Shown: piece by piece, positions 6,050 through 15,838 of the stretch | Layout: every line of letters begins with the position of its first letter | Position numbering within the stretch: the first letter of the stretch is position 1 | Assembly (NCBI GenBank): GCA_900548845.1 | Contig: URMI01000001.1 | Location: 1-22,233, forward strand | Reading direction: 5' to 3' | Source of the DNA: an uncultured Clostridia bacterium | GTDB lineage: Bacteria; Bacillota; Clostridia; Christensenellales; Borkfalkiaceae | Length of the DNA stretch: 22,233 nt | Notes under the pieces: model-generated | Database searches by the model: none | Seen by the model: the letters and a program-made list of their open reading frames with translations, nothing else | What the model was told of the DNA's origin: nothing | Program-made: the position numbers and the translations under genes

Positions 6050-8111
6050 ACATCACATGATGAAGGAAATAGTCCTGCGCGTCGAGGGGCTCCCCTTCGC
6101 GCTCAACGGGCGCATAGCTGCCGTCGGGCAGGAGCTTCCTCGCCTTGACGTTGTCCGAAAACATCGTCTCCAAAATGTTGTAGATGCGCTTTCTTATCGT
6201 CTTGTCGAGGACGGGCGTTGCGATCTCCACGCGCTTGTTGGTGTTGCGCGTCATGAGATCGGCGCTCGAGATGTACATCTCCATCTCCTCCCCTTCGCCG
6301 AAGCAGTAGACGCGGGAATGCTCCAAAAACCTTCCCACAATGGAGATGACGGAGATGTTGTCCGTCTCCCCTTCGATGCCCGCGACGAGGCAGCAGATGC
6401 CGCGCACAATGAGCCGCACTCTGACCCCCGCCTTGCTTGCTTCGATGAGTTTATCGATGAGCTCCTTATCGGTGAGCGAATTCATCTTGGCGGTGATGAA
6501 GGCGGGCTTCCCTTCCCGCGCGAGGGCGATCTGCCCATCGATGCGCTCGATGAGCCCCTTTTTGAGCCCTTCGGGCGCGATGAGAAGGCGCTTGTAGTCG
6601 TATTCCGTGTTGCAGATGGCGACGTTGCGGAAGAACGCCGCGCCATCCTCGCCGATCTCCTCATCCGCCGTGATGACGTTGAGGTCGGTGTACTGCTTGC
6701 TCGTCTTTTCGTTGTAATTTCCCGTGCCGAGGTGGGTGATGTAGCCGATCTTACCGCCGTCCGAAAGCAGGATGGAGATGATCTTGGAATGCACCTTGAA
6801 GTTCTGCATCCCGTAGATGATGGTGCAGCCCGCCTCCTTCAAGACGGAAGCAAAATACATGTTGTTCTCCTCGTCGAAACGGGCGCACAGCTCGATGACG
6901 ACGGTGACTTCCTTGCCGTTCTCGCTGGCGCGCTTCAGCGCCTCCACGATGCGGGAATGGCGGTCGAGACGGTAGATGGTGATCTTGACGGAGACGACGC
7001 GCTCATCCTCCGCACACTCGTTGAGAAGGCGGATGAGCGGTTCCATGCTGTCGTAAGGATAAGAGAGGAACACGTCCCCTTCCTTGACGCGGGCAATGAG
7101 GCTCTGCGGGGGCACAAGGTCTTCCGCGACGCGCCCCTTGAAGGGGGCATAGCGCAGCGAAGAGAGCTCCTTTTCTTCGAAATAGCGCTCCAGAGAGAAG
7201 AGGAACTTATAGTCCATATACCCTTCGAGCTTGAAGCAGTACTGCTTTTTGAGGTCGAGATTTTCGAGCAGGAAAGACTTGACCGCCCCGCCGTTTTTGT
7301 CGATCTCCACGCGCACGGCGTCCTGACGGGAACGGTTCTCCACCTTGTGCTTCATGTAGGAAGAAAAGTCGAAGTCGTGTTCGAGGTCGGTGTCGTCCAC
7401 GCTGGTATCGAAATCGGCGTTGCGGGTGACGCGAACGAGCGTCTTGGAAACGACGGTGTAGCCCGGGAAGGCGAGCGTGCCGAATTCGGAGACGAGGTCT
7501 TCGAGCGTGATGAGGTTGACCTTCCTGCCGCCCGGGATACGGAAGAGCCGCTCGGCAGAGGGCGGCACCGCCATGACGCCGATCATCGGCCTGCCGTCGC
7601 GGAGCAGTTCGTAGACGAGATAGATGTGCTGGTTTTCAAAGCGGATGAGCGGATGCTTCGCGTCGAGCACCATGGGCGAAAGCAGGGGCAACACCGCCGA
7701 GAGGAAGTAGTTGAGGCAGAGCGTACGCTTGCGCGGCGAGAGCTCGTGCGGGCGCATGAGGCGCACCCCGCGCGCATTCAGCTCCTTTGCGATGGTCTGA
7801 TAGACGGAAGCGCTCTCTTTATACAGCTTTTTGACCTCGGCGAGGATGATGTCGAGCTGTTCTTCCGCCGTGAGCTGCGTCTTGTTTTCGCGCGCATCGG
7901 GGGCGAGCCGCTTTTCGTTGAGGAGGCTCCCCACGCGCACCATGAAGAACTCGTCGAGATTGCTCTGAAAGATCGCAAGGAACTTGCAGCGCTCGAGGAG
8001 CGGGTTGGTGAGATCGGACGCCTGGTCGAGCACGCGGCGGTCAAAGAGCAGCCAGCTGTACTCGCGGTTGCAGTAGATGCCCTTGATGGGCGATTCGGGT
8101 GACTTTGCCAT
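6048..8111 (-). CDS. ppk1: Polyphosphate kinase 1
   Basis: A 687-residue enzyme that reversibly transfers the gamma phosphate of ATP to a growing polyphosphate chain. The four-domain PPK1 layout is complete: N-terminal NREYSWLLFDRRVLDQA (residues 15-31) and SNLDEFFMVRVG (50-61); the catalytic region ITIYRLDRHSRIVEAL; the autophosphorylated histidine in VHSKI (H441) with GTGNYNEKTSKQYTD after it; and the second conserved histidine in EHSRVYCF (H598). Length is normal for the family (about 690). GGGGGA lies just before the ATG. It is the last gene of pfk-ppx-ppk1 and starts 11 bases after the ppx stop, so making and breaking polyphosphate are co-transcribed. No missing catalytic residue was seen. 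Confidence 0.97.
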   Translation of the reverse strand: MAKSPESPIKGIYCNREYSWLLFDRRVLDQASDLTNPLLERCKFLAIFQSNLDEFFMVRVGSLLNEKRLAPDARENKTQLTAEEQLDIILAEVKKLYKESASVYQTIAKELNARGVRLMRPHELSPRKRTLCLNYFLSAVLPLLSPMVLDAKHPLIRFENQHIYLVYELLRDGRPMIGVMAVPPSAERLFRIPGGRKVNLITLEDLVSEFGTLAFPGYTVVSKTLVRVTRNADFDTSVDDTDLEHDFDFSSYMKHKVENRSRQDAVRVEIDKNGGAVKSFLLENLDLKKQYCFKLEGYMDYKFLFSLERYFEEKELSSLRYAPFKGRVAEDLVPPQSLIARVKEGDVFLSYPYDSMEPLIRLLNECAEDERVVSVKITIYRLDRHSRIVEALKRASENGKEVTVVIELCARFDEENNMYFASVLKEAGCTIIYGMQNFKVHSKIISILLSDGGKIGYITHLGTGNYNEKTSKQYTDLNVITADEEIGEDGAAFFRNVAICNTEYDYKRLLIAPEGLKKGLIERIDGQIALAREGKPAFITAKMNSLTDKELIDKLIEASKAGVRVRLIVRGICCLVAGIEGETDNISVISIVGRFLEHSRVYCFGEGEEMEMYISSADLMTRNTNKRVEIATPVLDKTIRKRIYNILETMFSDNVKARKLLPDGSYAPVEREGEPLDAQDYFLHHVM

Positions 8112-8122
8112 ACTTCCCCCTT

Positions 8123-9067
8123 TCAGGAATTTTCCTCTTCTTCGGGTTTTGCCTGAGCGAAATCGAGCGGCGTCTCCTTATCCTCCCTGCCGCCCTTGGC
8201 AACGAGCAGAAGATACCCTTCCTTGACGCCGTAAGGCGAACGCACGGCGCGTTCGATGCCGTAATATTTGAGCACGGCGCAGAGCGCGACCACCGAAGTC
8301 ACGAGGGTATCCATGCGCTCGGGCGCTATTTTGACGATGAGAAGGCTGCGCTTGGAGGAAGTGACGAGGAAATTGCGCAGCTTCTTTAACTTGTCGTATT
8401 CGAGCACGGGCTCTTCTCCCTTGAGCCCGAAGCGGTCGGCATACATTTCGGAGACGGCATGATCGACGGGGCCCAAAAGGAGCGCCGACTCATACTCCCC
8501 GGGCGTGCCGAAGGAGAGCTTTTCGAGCGATTTTTTGACGTATTTTTTGATGCGGCGGGCTTCCTCCGCGCTCGGGTGCGTGTGGCGCACGAACTTGCGT
8601 TTGAGCGCGATGACGCCGTAATCGAGGAAGGCGGAAGAACCCGTGCCCGCAGGGTCGCACACTTCGATGGAGCCACCGCCGATATCGACGAGCAGGCTCC
8701 TCTCGGGCGCGCCGCTGTTGGCGGTGAGGTCGCAGAACGCCTCCTCTTCGCCGCTTAAAAGGTTGAGCTCGACGCCCGCATATTCTTTGAGCGCACGCTC
8801 CACTTCCTCGTAATTTTCAAAGTTGCGCACGGACGCCGTCGAAATGACATAGCACTTTTCGGCGCCGTACTTTGCGGCAACGCCTTTGAGGCGCTTCAAG
8901 CCTTCCGCGATCTTGCGGATGCCGCGCTCCGAAAGCCTTCTCCCCTCCGCATAGTGGAGCACGGAGAGCGTTTCGCGGTCGGTGAACTGTACGGTAAGTT
9001 CTCCGTTGATGTCGGCAACGAGCAGAGAAAGGCTGCTCGCACTGATGTCGATGACTGCATATCTCAT
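8123..9067 (-). CDS. ppx: Ppx/GppA-family exopolyphosphatase
   Basis: A 314-residue ASKHA-fold phosphatase predicted to release orthophosphate from polyphosphate ends, or to hydrolyse pppGpp. Motifs: the first phosphate loop YAVIDISASSLSLLVAD (residues 3-19; relatives usually read DxGSNS here), STASVRNFENYEE (76-88), SGEEEAFCDL (105-114) with the catalytic glutamate region, and the second loop LLVDIGGGSIEV (125-136). The length covers only the two ATPase-like domains, without the extra C-terminal HD domain of E. coli Ppx. I chose ATG 9067 (MRYAVID) because the domain begins there; in-frame sequence upstream runs into pfk. An AAGGAC-G-GTCCTT palindrome holds the ribosome site. Its place between pfk and ppk1 favours polyphosphate over pppGpp as substrate. 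Confidence 0.92.
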   Translation of the reverse strand: MRYAVIDISASSLSLLVADINGELTVQFTDRETLSVLHYAEGRRLSERGIRKIAEGLKRLKGVAAKYGAEKCYVISTASVRNFENYEEVERALKEYAGVELNLLSGEEEAFCDLTANSGAPERSLLVDIGGGSIEVCDPAGTGSSAFLDYGVIALKRKFVRHTHPSAEEARRIKKYVKKSLEKLSFGTPGEYESALLLGPVDHAVSEMYADRFGLKGEEPVLEYDKLKKLRNFLVTSSKRSLLIVKIAPERMDTLVTSVVALCAVLKYYGIERAVRSPYGVKEGYLLLVAKGGREDKETPLDFAQAKPEEEENS

Positions 9068-9081
9068 AAGGACCGTCCTTT

Positions 9082-10152
9082 TCAATCTCCGAAGTAGATG
9101 CCCGTACTCTTCGCCGCCAGATACATGGGGTTTTCGGGCGTGATGAACTTGGTGCGGCCCGCGATGTCGGAAAGCGGATTGTAGGTGATCCTGCCCCCTT
9201 CGACCGCGACGGTGACGCCGAACCTGCCCTCTTTTACGAGCTCGCCCGCGAAAGCTCCCATCATGGTGCACAGCGCCCTGTCGTGCGCGTTGGGCTCCGC
9301 CCCGCGCTGCAGATAGCCGATGACCTGCACGCGCGCTTCTGCCCCCGTGCGGTTTTCGATGGCGCGGGCGATGCGGGCAGTCGCCGTCGAATAGCCGAGC
9401 TCCTTGCGGCGCAGGAGCATCTCTTTGCGCTTCCAGGTACTCTCCTCTTTTGTCATGGCGCCTTCCGCGACGACGATGACGTCGTAACGCGCCCCGTTTT
9501 CGCGGCGGCGGGCGATATATTCCGCAAGCGCCGTCTCATCGTAAGGAAATTCGGGCAGAATGCAGGCGTGCGCCCCGCCCGCGACGGCGGCATAGAGGGA
9601 GAGCCAGCCCGTCTTGTTGCCCATGACCTCGACGAGGATGGTCCTGCCGTGGCTGTATGCGGTGGCGTGCATCTCGCGCACGCACTTTGCGGCGACCTCC
9701 GCCGCCGTATCGAACCCGAAGGTGAATTCCGTGCCCCAGATGTCGTTGTCGATGGTCTTGGGAAGGCCGATGACGTTGCAGCCCTCGGCAGAGAGCATGG
9801 CAGCCGTCTTGTGCGTGCCCGCGCCGCCCAACGTTACAAGGCAGTCGAGCCCCAGACGGCGGTAGTTTTCCACCATTTTATCGAGCTTGGAAACGCCGTC
9901 TTCCGCAGGGTCCGCCATGTTCTTGAAGGGCTGACGGATGCTGCCTAAGATGGTGCCGCCCGTGTAGAGAAGATCGTCGAAGAAATGCTCGCCGACGGGG
10001 ATGAAGTTGTTTTCGATGAGCCCCGTGTAGCCGTCTTTGAACCCCAAGATCTCGGGGCGGGGCAAGTTCAGAAAAGCAAACCGCGTGAACGCACGCATGA
10101 CGGCGTTGAGCCCCGGGCAGTCCCCGCCGCTTGTCAATAACCCGATCTTCAT
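9082..10152 (-). CDS. pfk: 6-phosphofructokinase (PfkA superfamily, GG-x-GTHKT variant)
   Basis: A 356-residue kinase phosphorylating fructose 6-phosphate at C1. Visible: phosphate-binding GGDCPGLNA at 9-17, LVTLGGAGTHKTAAML at 105-120, the catalytic loop GLPKTIDND at 129-137 (base D135), VEVMGNKTGW at 174-183, and YLQRGAEPNAHDR at 280-292. The position equal to Gly104 of E. coli PfkA is Gly, which usually goes with ATP use. The position of Gly124 is Lys, as in many PPi-dependent and group III enzymes. The residue matching Mg-binding Asp103 is Ala, so the donor (ATP or PPi) is uncertain. ATG 10152 follows GAGGAGGAG. It leads the operon with ppx and ppk1. Confidence 0.92.
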   Translation of the reverse strand: MKIGLLTSGGDCPGLNAVMRAFTRFAFLNLPRPEILGFKDGYTGLIENNFIPVGEHFFDDLLYTGGTILGSIRQPFKNMADPAEDGVSKLDKMVENYRRLGLDCLVTLGGAGTHKTAAMLSAEGCNVIGLPKTIDNDIWGTEFTFGFDTAAEVAAKCVREMHATAYSHGRTILVEVMGNKTGWLSLYAAVAGGAHACILPEFPYDETALAEYIARRRENGARYDVIVVAEGAMTKEESTWKRKEMLLRRKELGYSTATARIARAIENRTGAEARVQVIGYLQRGAEPNAHDRALCTMMGAFAGELVKEGRFGVTVAVEGGRITYNPLSDIAGRTKFITPENPMYLAAKSTGIYFGD

Positions 10153-10346
10153 ACTGTCTCCTCCTCGGGCGCGAAAGCGCCGCACGTTTTTGCCGCCAAA
10201 AGACGCGGGCGCGCGGCGTCCGTCCCTCTTAGTTTACGGCATTTTTGTAAAAACGACCGCACAAACATGCAAAATTGCGGTAAAATCGGGGCGTTTTTTC
10301 GCAGTTTTGCCCCCGTTCCGCAAGGGAAATGCACTTTGCCGCCGTC
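10153..10346 (-). promoter_or_regulatory. Long 5' leader of the pfk-ppx-ppk1 operon
   Basis: About 190 bases separate the predicted start (near 10346) from the pfk ATG. A GGCGC-TTTC-GCGCC hairpin (10181-10168) sits immediately before the ribosome site. Further upstream is a weaker GACGC/GCGTC stem followed by TTTT, and a GGGGC/GCCCC pairing. A GTG-started open frame (10334-10149) crosses the leader into pfk but has no ribosome site. I recognise no known riboswitch class. Confidence 0.45.
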
Positions 10347-10352
10347 AAGAAG

Positions 10353-10381
10353 ATTATACTCCCTTTTTTTGCTCTTGTCAA
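10353..10381 (-). promoter_or_regulatory. Promoter of the pfk-ppx-ppk1 operon
   Basis: On the minus strand TTGACA (10381-10376), 17 bases, TATAAT (10358-10353): a full consensus sigma-A promoter. Expression should be strong unless the leader attenuates it. Confidence 0.93.
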
Positions 10382-10406
10382 TTATAACTTATTGAAATCG
10401 AGCGGT

Positions 10407-10439
10407 AAAAAAGAGCCCCGCCGTTTGGGAGCGGGACCC
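10407..10439 (-). terminator. Terminator of the ATP synthase operon
   Basis: Five bases after the atpC stop, a 9-bp stem (GGGTCCCGC with GCGGGGCTC, two G-U pairs, 9-base loop) is followed by T6 on the minus strand. It separates the atp operon from the pfk promoter. Confidence 0.88.
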
Positions 10440-10443
10440 GTAT

Positions 10444-10850
10444 TCATTCTCCGATATATTTTTCGCGCACCGAAAGGCGGGCGAGCGCACGCGCAAGGCG
10501 CGCCTGCGCGGCGTGGTATTCTTCGATGCTCTGCTTTTGCAGAAGCTGCTCCCTTGCGTCGTCCGCCATGCGGCGGGCGCGGTCTTTATCGATGTCTTCG
10601 GGGCGGATGGCGGAGTCGACGAGGACGAGGACATCCCCCTTTTCCACCTTCATGATGCCCGCGGCGCAGGCGGCAACGCGCATCTCCCCGCTCGGAAGGC
10701 GGATATACAGCTCCCCGGGAACGACGGCGCAGATGGTATCGCTGTGACCGGACAAGACGCCGTACCGCCCGTCCACCGTGGGGATGATGAGCGATTCGCA
10801 CATCCCCTCGTAAAAGGGAGAAGTCGCCGTGAGTACATGGAGCGGGAACA

Positions 10851-10851
<1 letters not shown>
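10444..10851 (-). CDS. atpC: F1 ATP synthase epsilon subunit
   Basis: A 135-residue protein of the central stalk that couples gamma to the c-ring and can inhibit ATP hydrolysis. The N-terminal beta-sandwich (residues about 1-85) includes FPLHVLTATSPFYEG and VDGRYGVLSGHSD, and the C-terminal helical hairpin (about 86-135) is present, so the inhibitory domain is not lost. The ATG at 10851 shares a base with the atpD stop (TGATG) and has GGGAGG 6 bases upstream inside atpD; a GTG one codon earlier is the alternative. It is the last gene of the atp operon, followed by a terminator. Confidence 0.95.
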
Positions 10852-13132
<2,281 letters not shown>

Positions 13133-14872
13133 TTACGCCTCCCTGCGCGCCTTCCTGTCGGCAAGGAACTGATCGGAGAGCGCTTCGATGCGCGCCTTGT
13201 CTTCGGGGGAGAGTTTCCCTTCCTGGCGGATATGCTCTGCGATCTCGGGCGCAGCGTGTTCGAGATAGGTCAAAAGTTCTTCGGTGAAGGCGGGGATCTC
13301 GTCGGGCTCGACGTCCTGCATCACACGGCGGAGCGCCGCGATGAGCGTAAACACCTGCCTGTGACGGGGGATGGGACAGCCCTGCTTCTGCCGAAGGAGC
13401 AGCATGAGCCCGTGGCCGTACCGAAGCTGCAGACGGGTGGCTTCGTCGAGATCGCTCGAAAACTGCGTGAACACTTCGATCTCGCGGTATTGGGCAAGAT
13501 CGAGACGCAGCGTGCCCGAAGCGCGCTTCATCGCCCCGGTCTGCGCGTCGCCGCCCACGCGCGAGACGGAGAGCCCCACGTTGACGGCGGGCCGCTGACC
13601 CGCAAAGAAGAGCGAACTTTCGAGGAAGATCTGCCCGTCCGTGATGGAGATGATATTGGTCGGGATATACGCCGAGACGTCACCGCCCTGCGTCTCCACG
13701 ATGGGAAGCGCCGTCATGGAGCCGCCGCCGCGCGCCTCGGAAAGGTGCGCCGCCCGCTCCAGAAGGCGGGAATGCAGGTAAAAGACGTCGCCGGGGTACG
13801 CCTCTCTGCCCGGGGAGCGCCCCAGAAGCAGGCTCAGAGCGCGGTACGCGACGGCGTGCTTACTTAGGTCGTCATAGACGATGAGCACGTCCCTTCCGCG
13901 TTCCATGAAGTACTCGCCGAGCGCGCAGCCCGCGTAAGGGGCGATGTATTGCAGCGACGCCGACTCCCCCGCCGAGGCGTTGACGACGACGGTATAGTCG
14001 AGCGCGCCGTGCGAGCGGAGCGTCTCCACGAGGCGGGCGACCGAGCTCGCCTTCTGCCCGATCGCGACATAGATGCAGACGACGTTCTTATCTTTCTGAT
14101 TAAGGATGGCGTCGAGGGCGATGGCGGTCTTGCCCGTGCCCCTGTCGCCGATGATGAGCTCGCGCTGCCCCCTGCCGATGGGGAACATGCTGTCGATGGC
14201 AAGGATGCCCGTTTCTAAGGGCTTATTGACGGGCTGACGGTCGATGATCGGGGGCGCGGGCGCTTCGACGGGGCGGTAGCCTTCCGCCATGATCTCGCCC
14301 ATGCCGTCGACGGGATCGCCGAGCGCCCCCACAACGCGCCCTAAAAAGCGCTCGCCGACGGGCATGCCCGCGCGGCGCTTGGTACGGCGGACGGCGCTCC
14401 CCTCCGAAACGGCGCTCTCGTCGCCGAAGAGGATGCAGCCCACGCTCTCGCGCTTTAAGTTGAGCACCATGCCGCGGATGCCCGCGGAAAAGAGCAAAAT
14501 TTCACCGTATTCGGCGTGTTCGAGCCCGCTCACTTCGGCGATGCCGTCGCCCACCGAGAGCACGGTGCCGATCTCTTCGGCGATCGCCTTGGGCGTCCAC
14601 TCGTCGAGGCGGGTGCGAAGGAGGGGGATGATATCCCCGCTCTCGCCGATCGCCTGCATGAGAGCGTCTTTGAGCTGGCGGAACCTGCCGCTCAGGCTCC
14701 AATCGAAGACCTCCGCCCCCACTTCGAGGCGGAAGCCGCCCGGATACGCCTTGCTCTCGCGGTATTCGAGCGTGAACTCTTCGTGATAGCGCTCCTTCAG
14801 AAAGGCCAAAAAGCGCTCCTCCTGCTCCTTTGTGGGCGGAAGGGCGGCGTAGAGATAGGCGGTGCGGCTCAT
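13133..14872 (-). CDS. atpA: F1 ATP synthase alpha subunit with N-terminal delta C-domain fusion
   Basis: A 579-residue protein; normal alpha is about 500-510. From residue about 75 it is ordinary alpha: the N-terminal helix DIIPLLRTRLDEW, Walker A GDRGTGKT at 242-249, VYDDLSKHAVAYR at 332-344, SVSRVGGDAQ with the arginine finger near 438, and GHGLMLLLRQ at 486-495. Residues 1-72 instead resemble the C-terminal domain of delta/OSCP: AYLYAALPPTKEQEERF, a second helix, then GGFRLEVGAEVFDWSLSGR, which lines up with the delta ending GG.....GD.V.D.S..GRL. No linker separates the parts. The ATG at 14872 has GAGGAG upstream and overlaps the atpF stop (ATGA), so the fusion is the designed product of the operon. 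No separate atpH lies between atpF and atpA. Residue 72 is Met and could act as an inner start for alpha alone. Confidence 0.95.
   Translation of the reverse strand: MSRTAYLYAALPPTKEQEERFLAFLKERYHEEFTLEYRESKAYPGGFRLEVGAEVFDWSLSGRFRQLKDALMQAIGESGDIIPLLRTRLDEWTPKAIAEEIGTVLSVGDGIAEVSGLEHAEYGEILLFSAGIRGMVLNLKRESVGCILFGDESAVSEGSAVRRTKRRAGMPVGERFLGRVVGALGDPVDGMGEIMAEGYRPVEAPAPPIIDRQPVNKPLETGILAIDSMFPIGRGQRELIIGDRGTGKTAIALDAILNQKDKNVVCIYVAIGQKASSVARLVETLRSHGALDYTVVVNASAGESASLQYIAPYAGCALGEYFMERGRDVLIVYDDLSKHAVAYRALSLLLGRSPGREAYPGDVFYLHSRLLERAAHLSEARGGGSMTALPIVETQGGDVSAYIPTNIISITDGQIFLESSLFFAGQRPAVNVGLSVSRVGGDAQTGAMKRASGTLRLDLAQYREIEVFTQFSSDLDEATRLQLRYGHGLMLLLRQKQGCPIPRHRQVFTLIAALRRVMQDVEPDEIPAFTEELLTYLEHAAPEIAEHIRQEGKLSPEDKARIEALSDQFLADRKARREA
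14657..14872 (-). other. Delta/OSCP C-terminal domain encoded at the 5' end of atpA
   Basis: Codons 1-72 of atpA. In normal delta (about 180 residues) an N-terminal six-helix bundle binds the alpha N-termini, and the C-terminal part binds the b stalk. Only the b-binding part is here, directly tied to alpha. The delta N-terminal bundle is not seen anywhere in the operon. Recognition rests on the pattern GGF.L.VG..V.D.SLSGR and on helix order, judged by eye. Confidence 0.8.
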
Positions 14873-15384
14873 GCGCGGGGCTCCTCATGCTTATCGTCGG
14901 CGGCGTTGAGGAACTGATCGTACGCTTCCTGCGCCGTCTCTTTCAGGACGAGCTTTTCCGTCGCGTCCGAAACGAGCGCGGAAATTTCCCGCCGCGCCGC
15001 GCGCAGGGCGTGCCGCTTTTCGTCGGCTGCCTTTTTGCGTGCTTCCGCAAGGATGGCGTCCGCCTCCTCTTCGGCGGCGCTCTTTCTCATCTGTTCGTAA
15101 TGGTCGAGCTCCTTCTTTGCCGCCGCGCGCTTTTCTTCGATCTCGCGATCGCACGAAGAGAGCTTTTCTTCGTACTCCGCGCGCGCCGCGTCCGCCTTTT
15201 TGGACTTTTCTTCGGCGTCTTTGTCCATCTTCTCGTAGTGCTCCCTGCGCTTTTGCATGAACGCCTTGACAGGCTTATACAAAAGAAGGTACAGCCCCGC
15301 AAAGAGGATGACGAAATTGAGAAGGTGCAGCAAGATCTGCTGCCAATCGATGTTGAGCGGCACTGCCGCGATGTTGTACAGCAT
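14869..15384 (-). CDS. atpF: Fo ATP synthase b subunit
   Basis: The peripheral stalk subunit, 171 residues. One N-terminal membrane segment (residues about 15-38, ILLHLLNFVILFAGLYLLLY) is followed by a long, charged, heptad-rich helix from about 45 to 165, rich in Glu, Lys and Ala. This is the usual b layout and length, with no delta domain fused at its C-terminus, unlike the b-delta protein of mycobacteria. ATG 15384 has GGGAGG 6 bases upstream; the c gene ends 13 bases before. Its end overlaps the start of atpA, whose N-terminal delta-like domain is the expected partner of the b C-terminus. Confidence 0.95.
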   Translation of the reverse strand: MLYNIAAVPLNIDWQQILLHLLNFVILFAGLYLLLYKPVKAFMQKRREHYEKMDKDAEEKSKKADAARAEYEEKLSSCDREIEEKRAAAKKELDHYEQMRKSAAEEEADAILAEARKKAADEKRHALRAARREISALVSDATEKLVLKETAQEAYDQFLNAADDKHEEPRA

Positions 15385-15397
15385 GGCTGCCCTCCCG

Positions 15398-15838
15398 TTA
15401 CAGGACGAAGATGATGAGGATGGCGACGATGAGGGCGTAGATGATCGCCGTCTCGATGAAGACGAGGCCGAGCATCAGAGAAGAACGGATCTTGCCCTCC
15501 GCTTCGGGCTGGCGCGCCGTTGCTTCGCTCGTCTTGGCGACGGCAATACCCATGCCGACGGCGCCCGCCGCAGCCGCAAGCCCGACCGCGATGCCCGCGC
15601 CGATCGCCTTGGCGCCGATGGAACTATCCTCCGCCTCTTCCGCCGTCTCTTCGGCGGGCTGCGTTTCATCGACCGTCTCCCCTGCCGCTTCTTCGGCGGA
15701 TACGACGAGAACGGGATCCGTGAACGCGGGCTCGTTCGCGTTCATCGCAAAGCCCGTGATAAGGAGCGCCGCAGAAAGGAGCGCAAAGACGATGCAGACT
15801 GCAAAGACGATCTTTTTCATAGAAGTGAGCTGTTTCAT
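15398..15838 (-). CDS. atpE: Fo ATP synthase c subunit with N-terminal extension
   Basis: A 146-residue c subunit, nearly twice the usual 75-90. Residues about 75-146 form the normal hairpin: glycine/alanine-rich helix 1 (GAGIAVGLAAAAGAVGMGIA), the polar loop ARQPEAEGK (108-116) and helix 2 with the ion-binding glutamate E129 in GLVFIETAIIY. Before that lie a hydrophobic segment (about 9-30) and a linker (36-71) with 13 acidic and no basic residues. The first segment may be a signal peptide or an additional membrane helix. In helix 2, Thr follows E129 and Tyr is five residues on, as in sodium-type rings, but the helix 1 site that holds Gln in those is Met, so the coupling ion is uncertain. 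The ATG overlaps the atpB stop (ATGA). Confidence 0.93.
   Translation of the reverse strand: MKQLTSMKKIVFAVCIVFALLSAALLITGFAMNANEPAFTDPVLVVSAEEAAGETVDETQPAEETAEEAEDSSIGAKAIGAGIAVGLAAAAGAVGMGIAVAKTSEATARQPEAEGKIRSSLMLGLVFIETAIIYALIVAILIIFVL

Noticed and set aside
6057..8102. A 681-codon open frame on the plus strand opposite ppk1
   Set aside because: It mirrors ppk1 codon for codon; high GC and biased third positions leave the opposite strand open. Composition (Asp, Glu, Arg, Val, Ala-rich) is that of an antisense shadow, with no domain.
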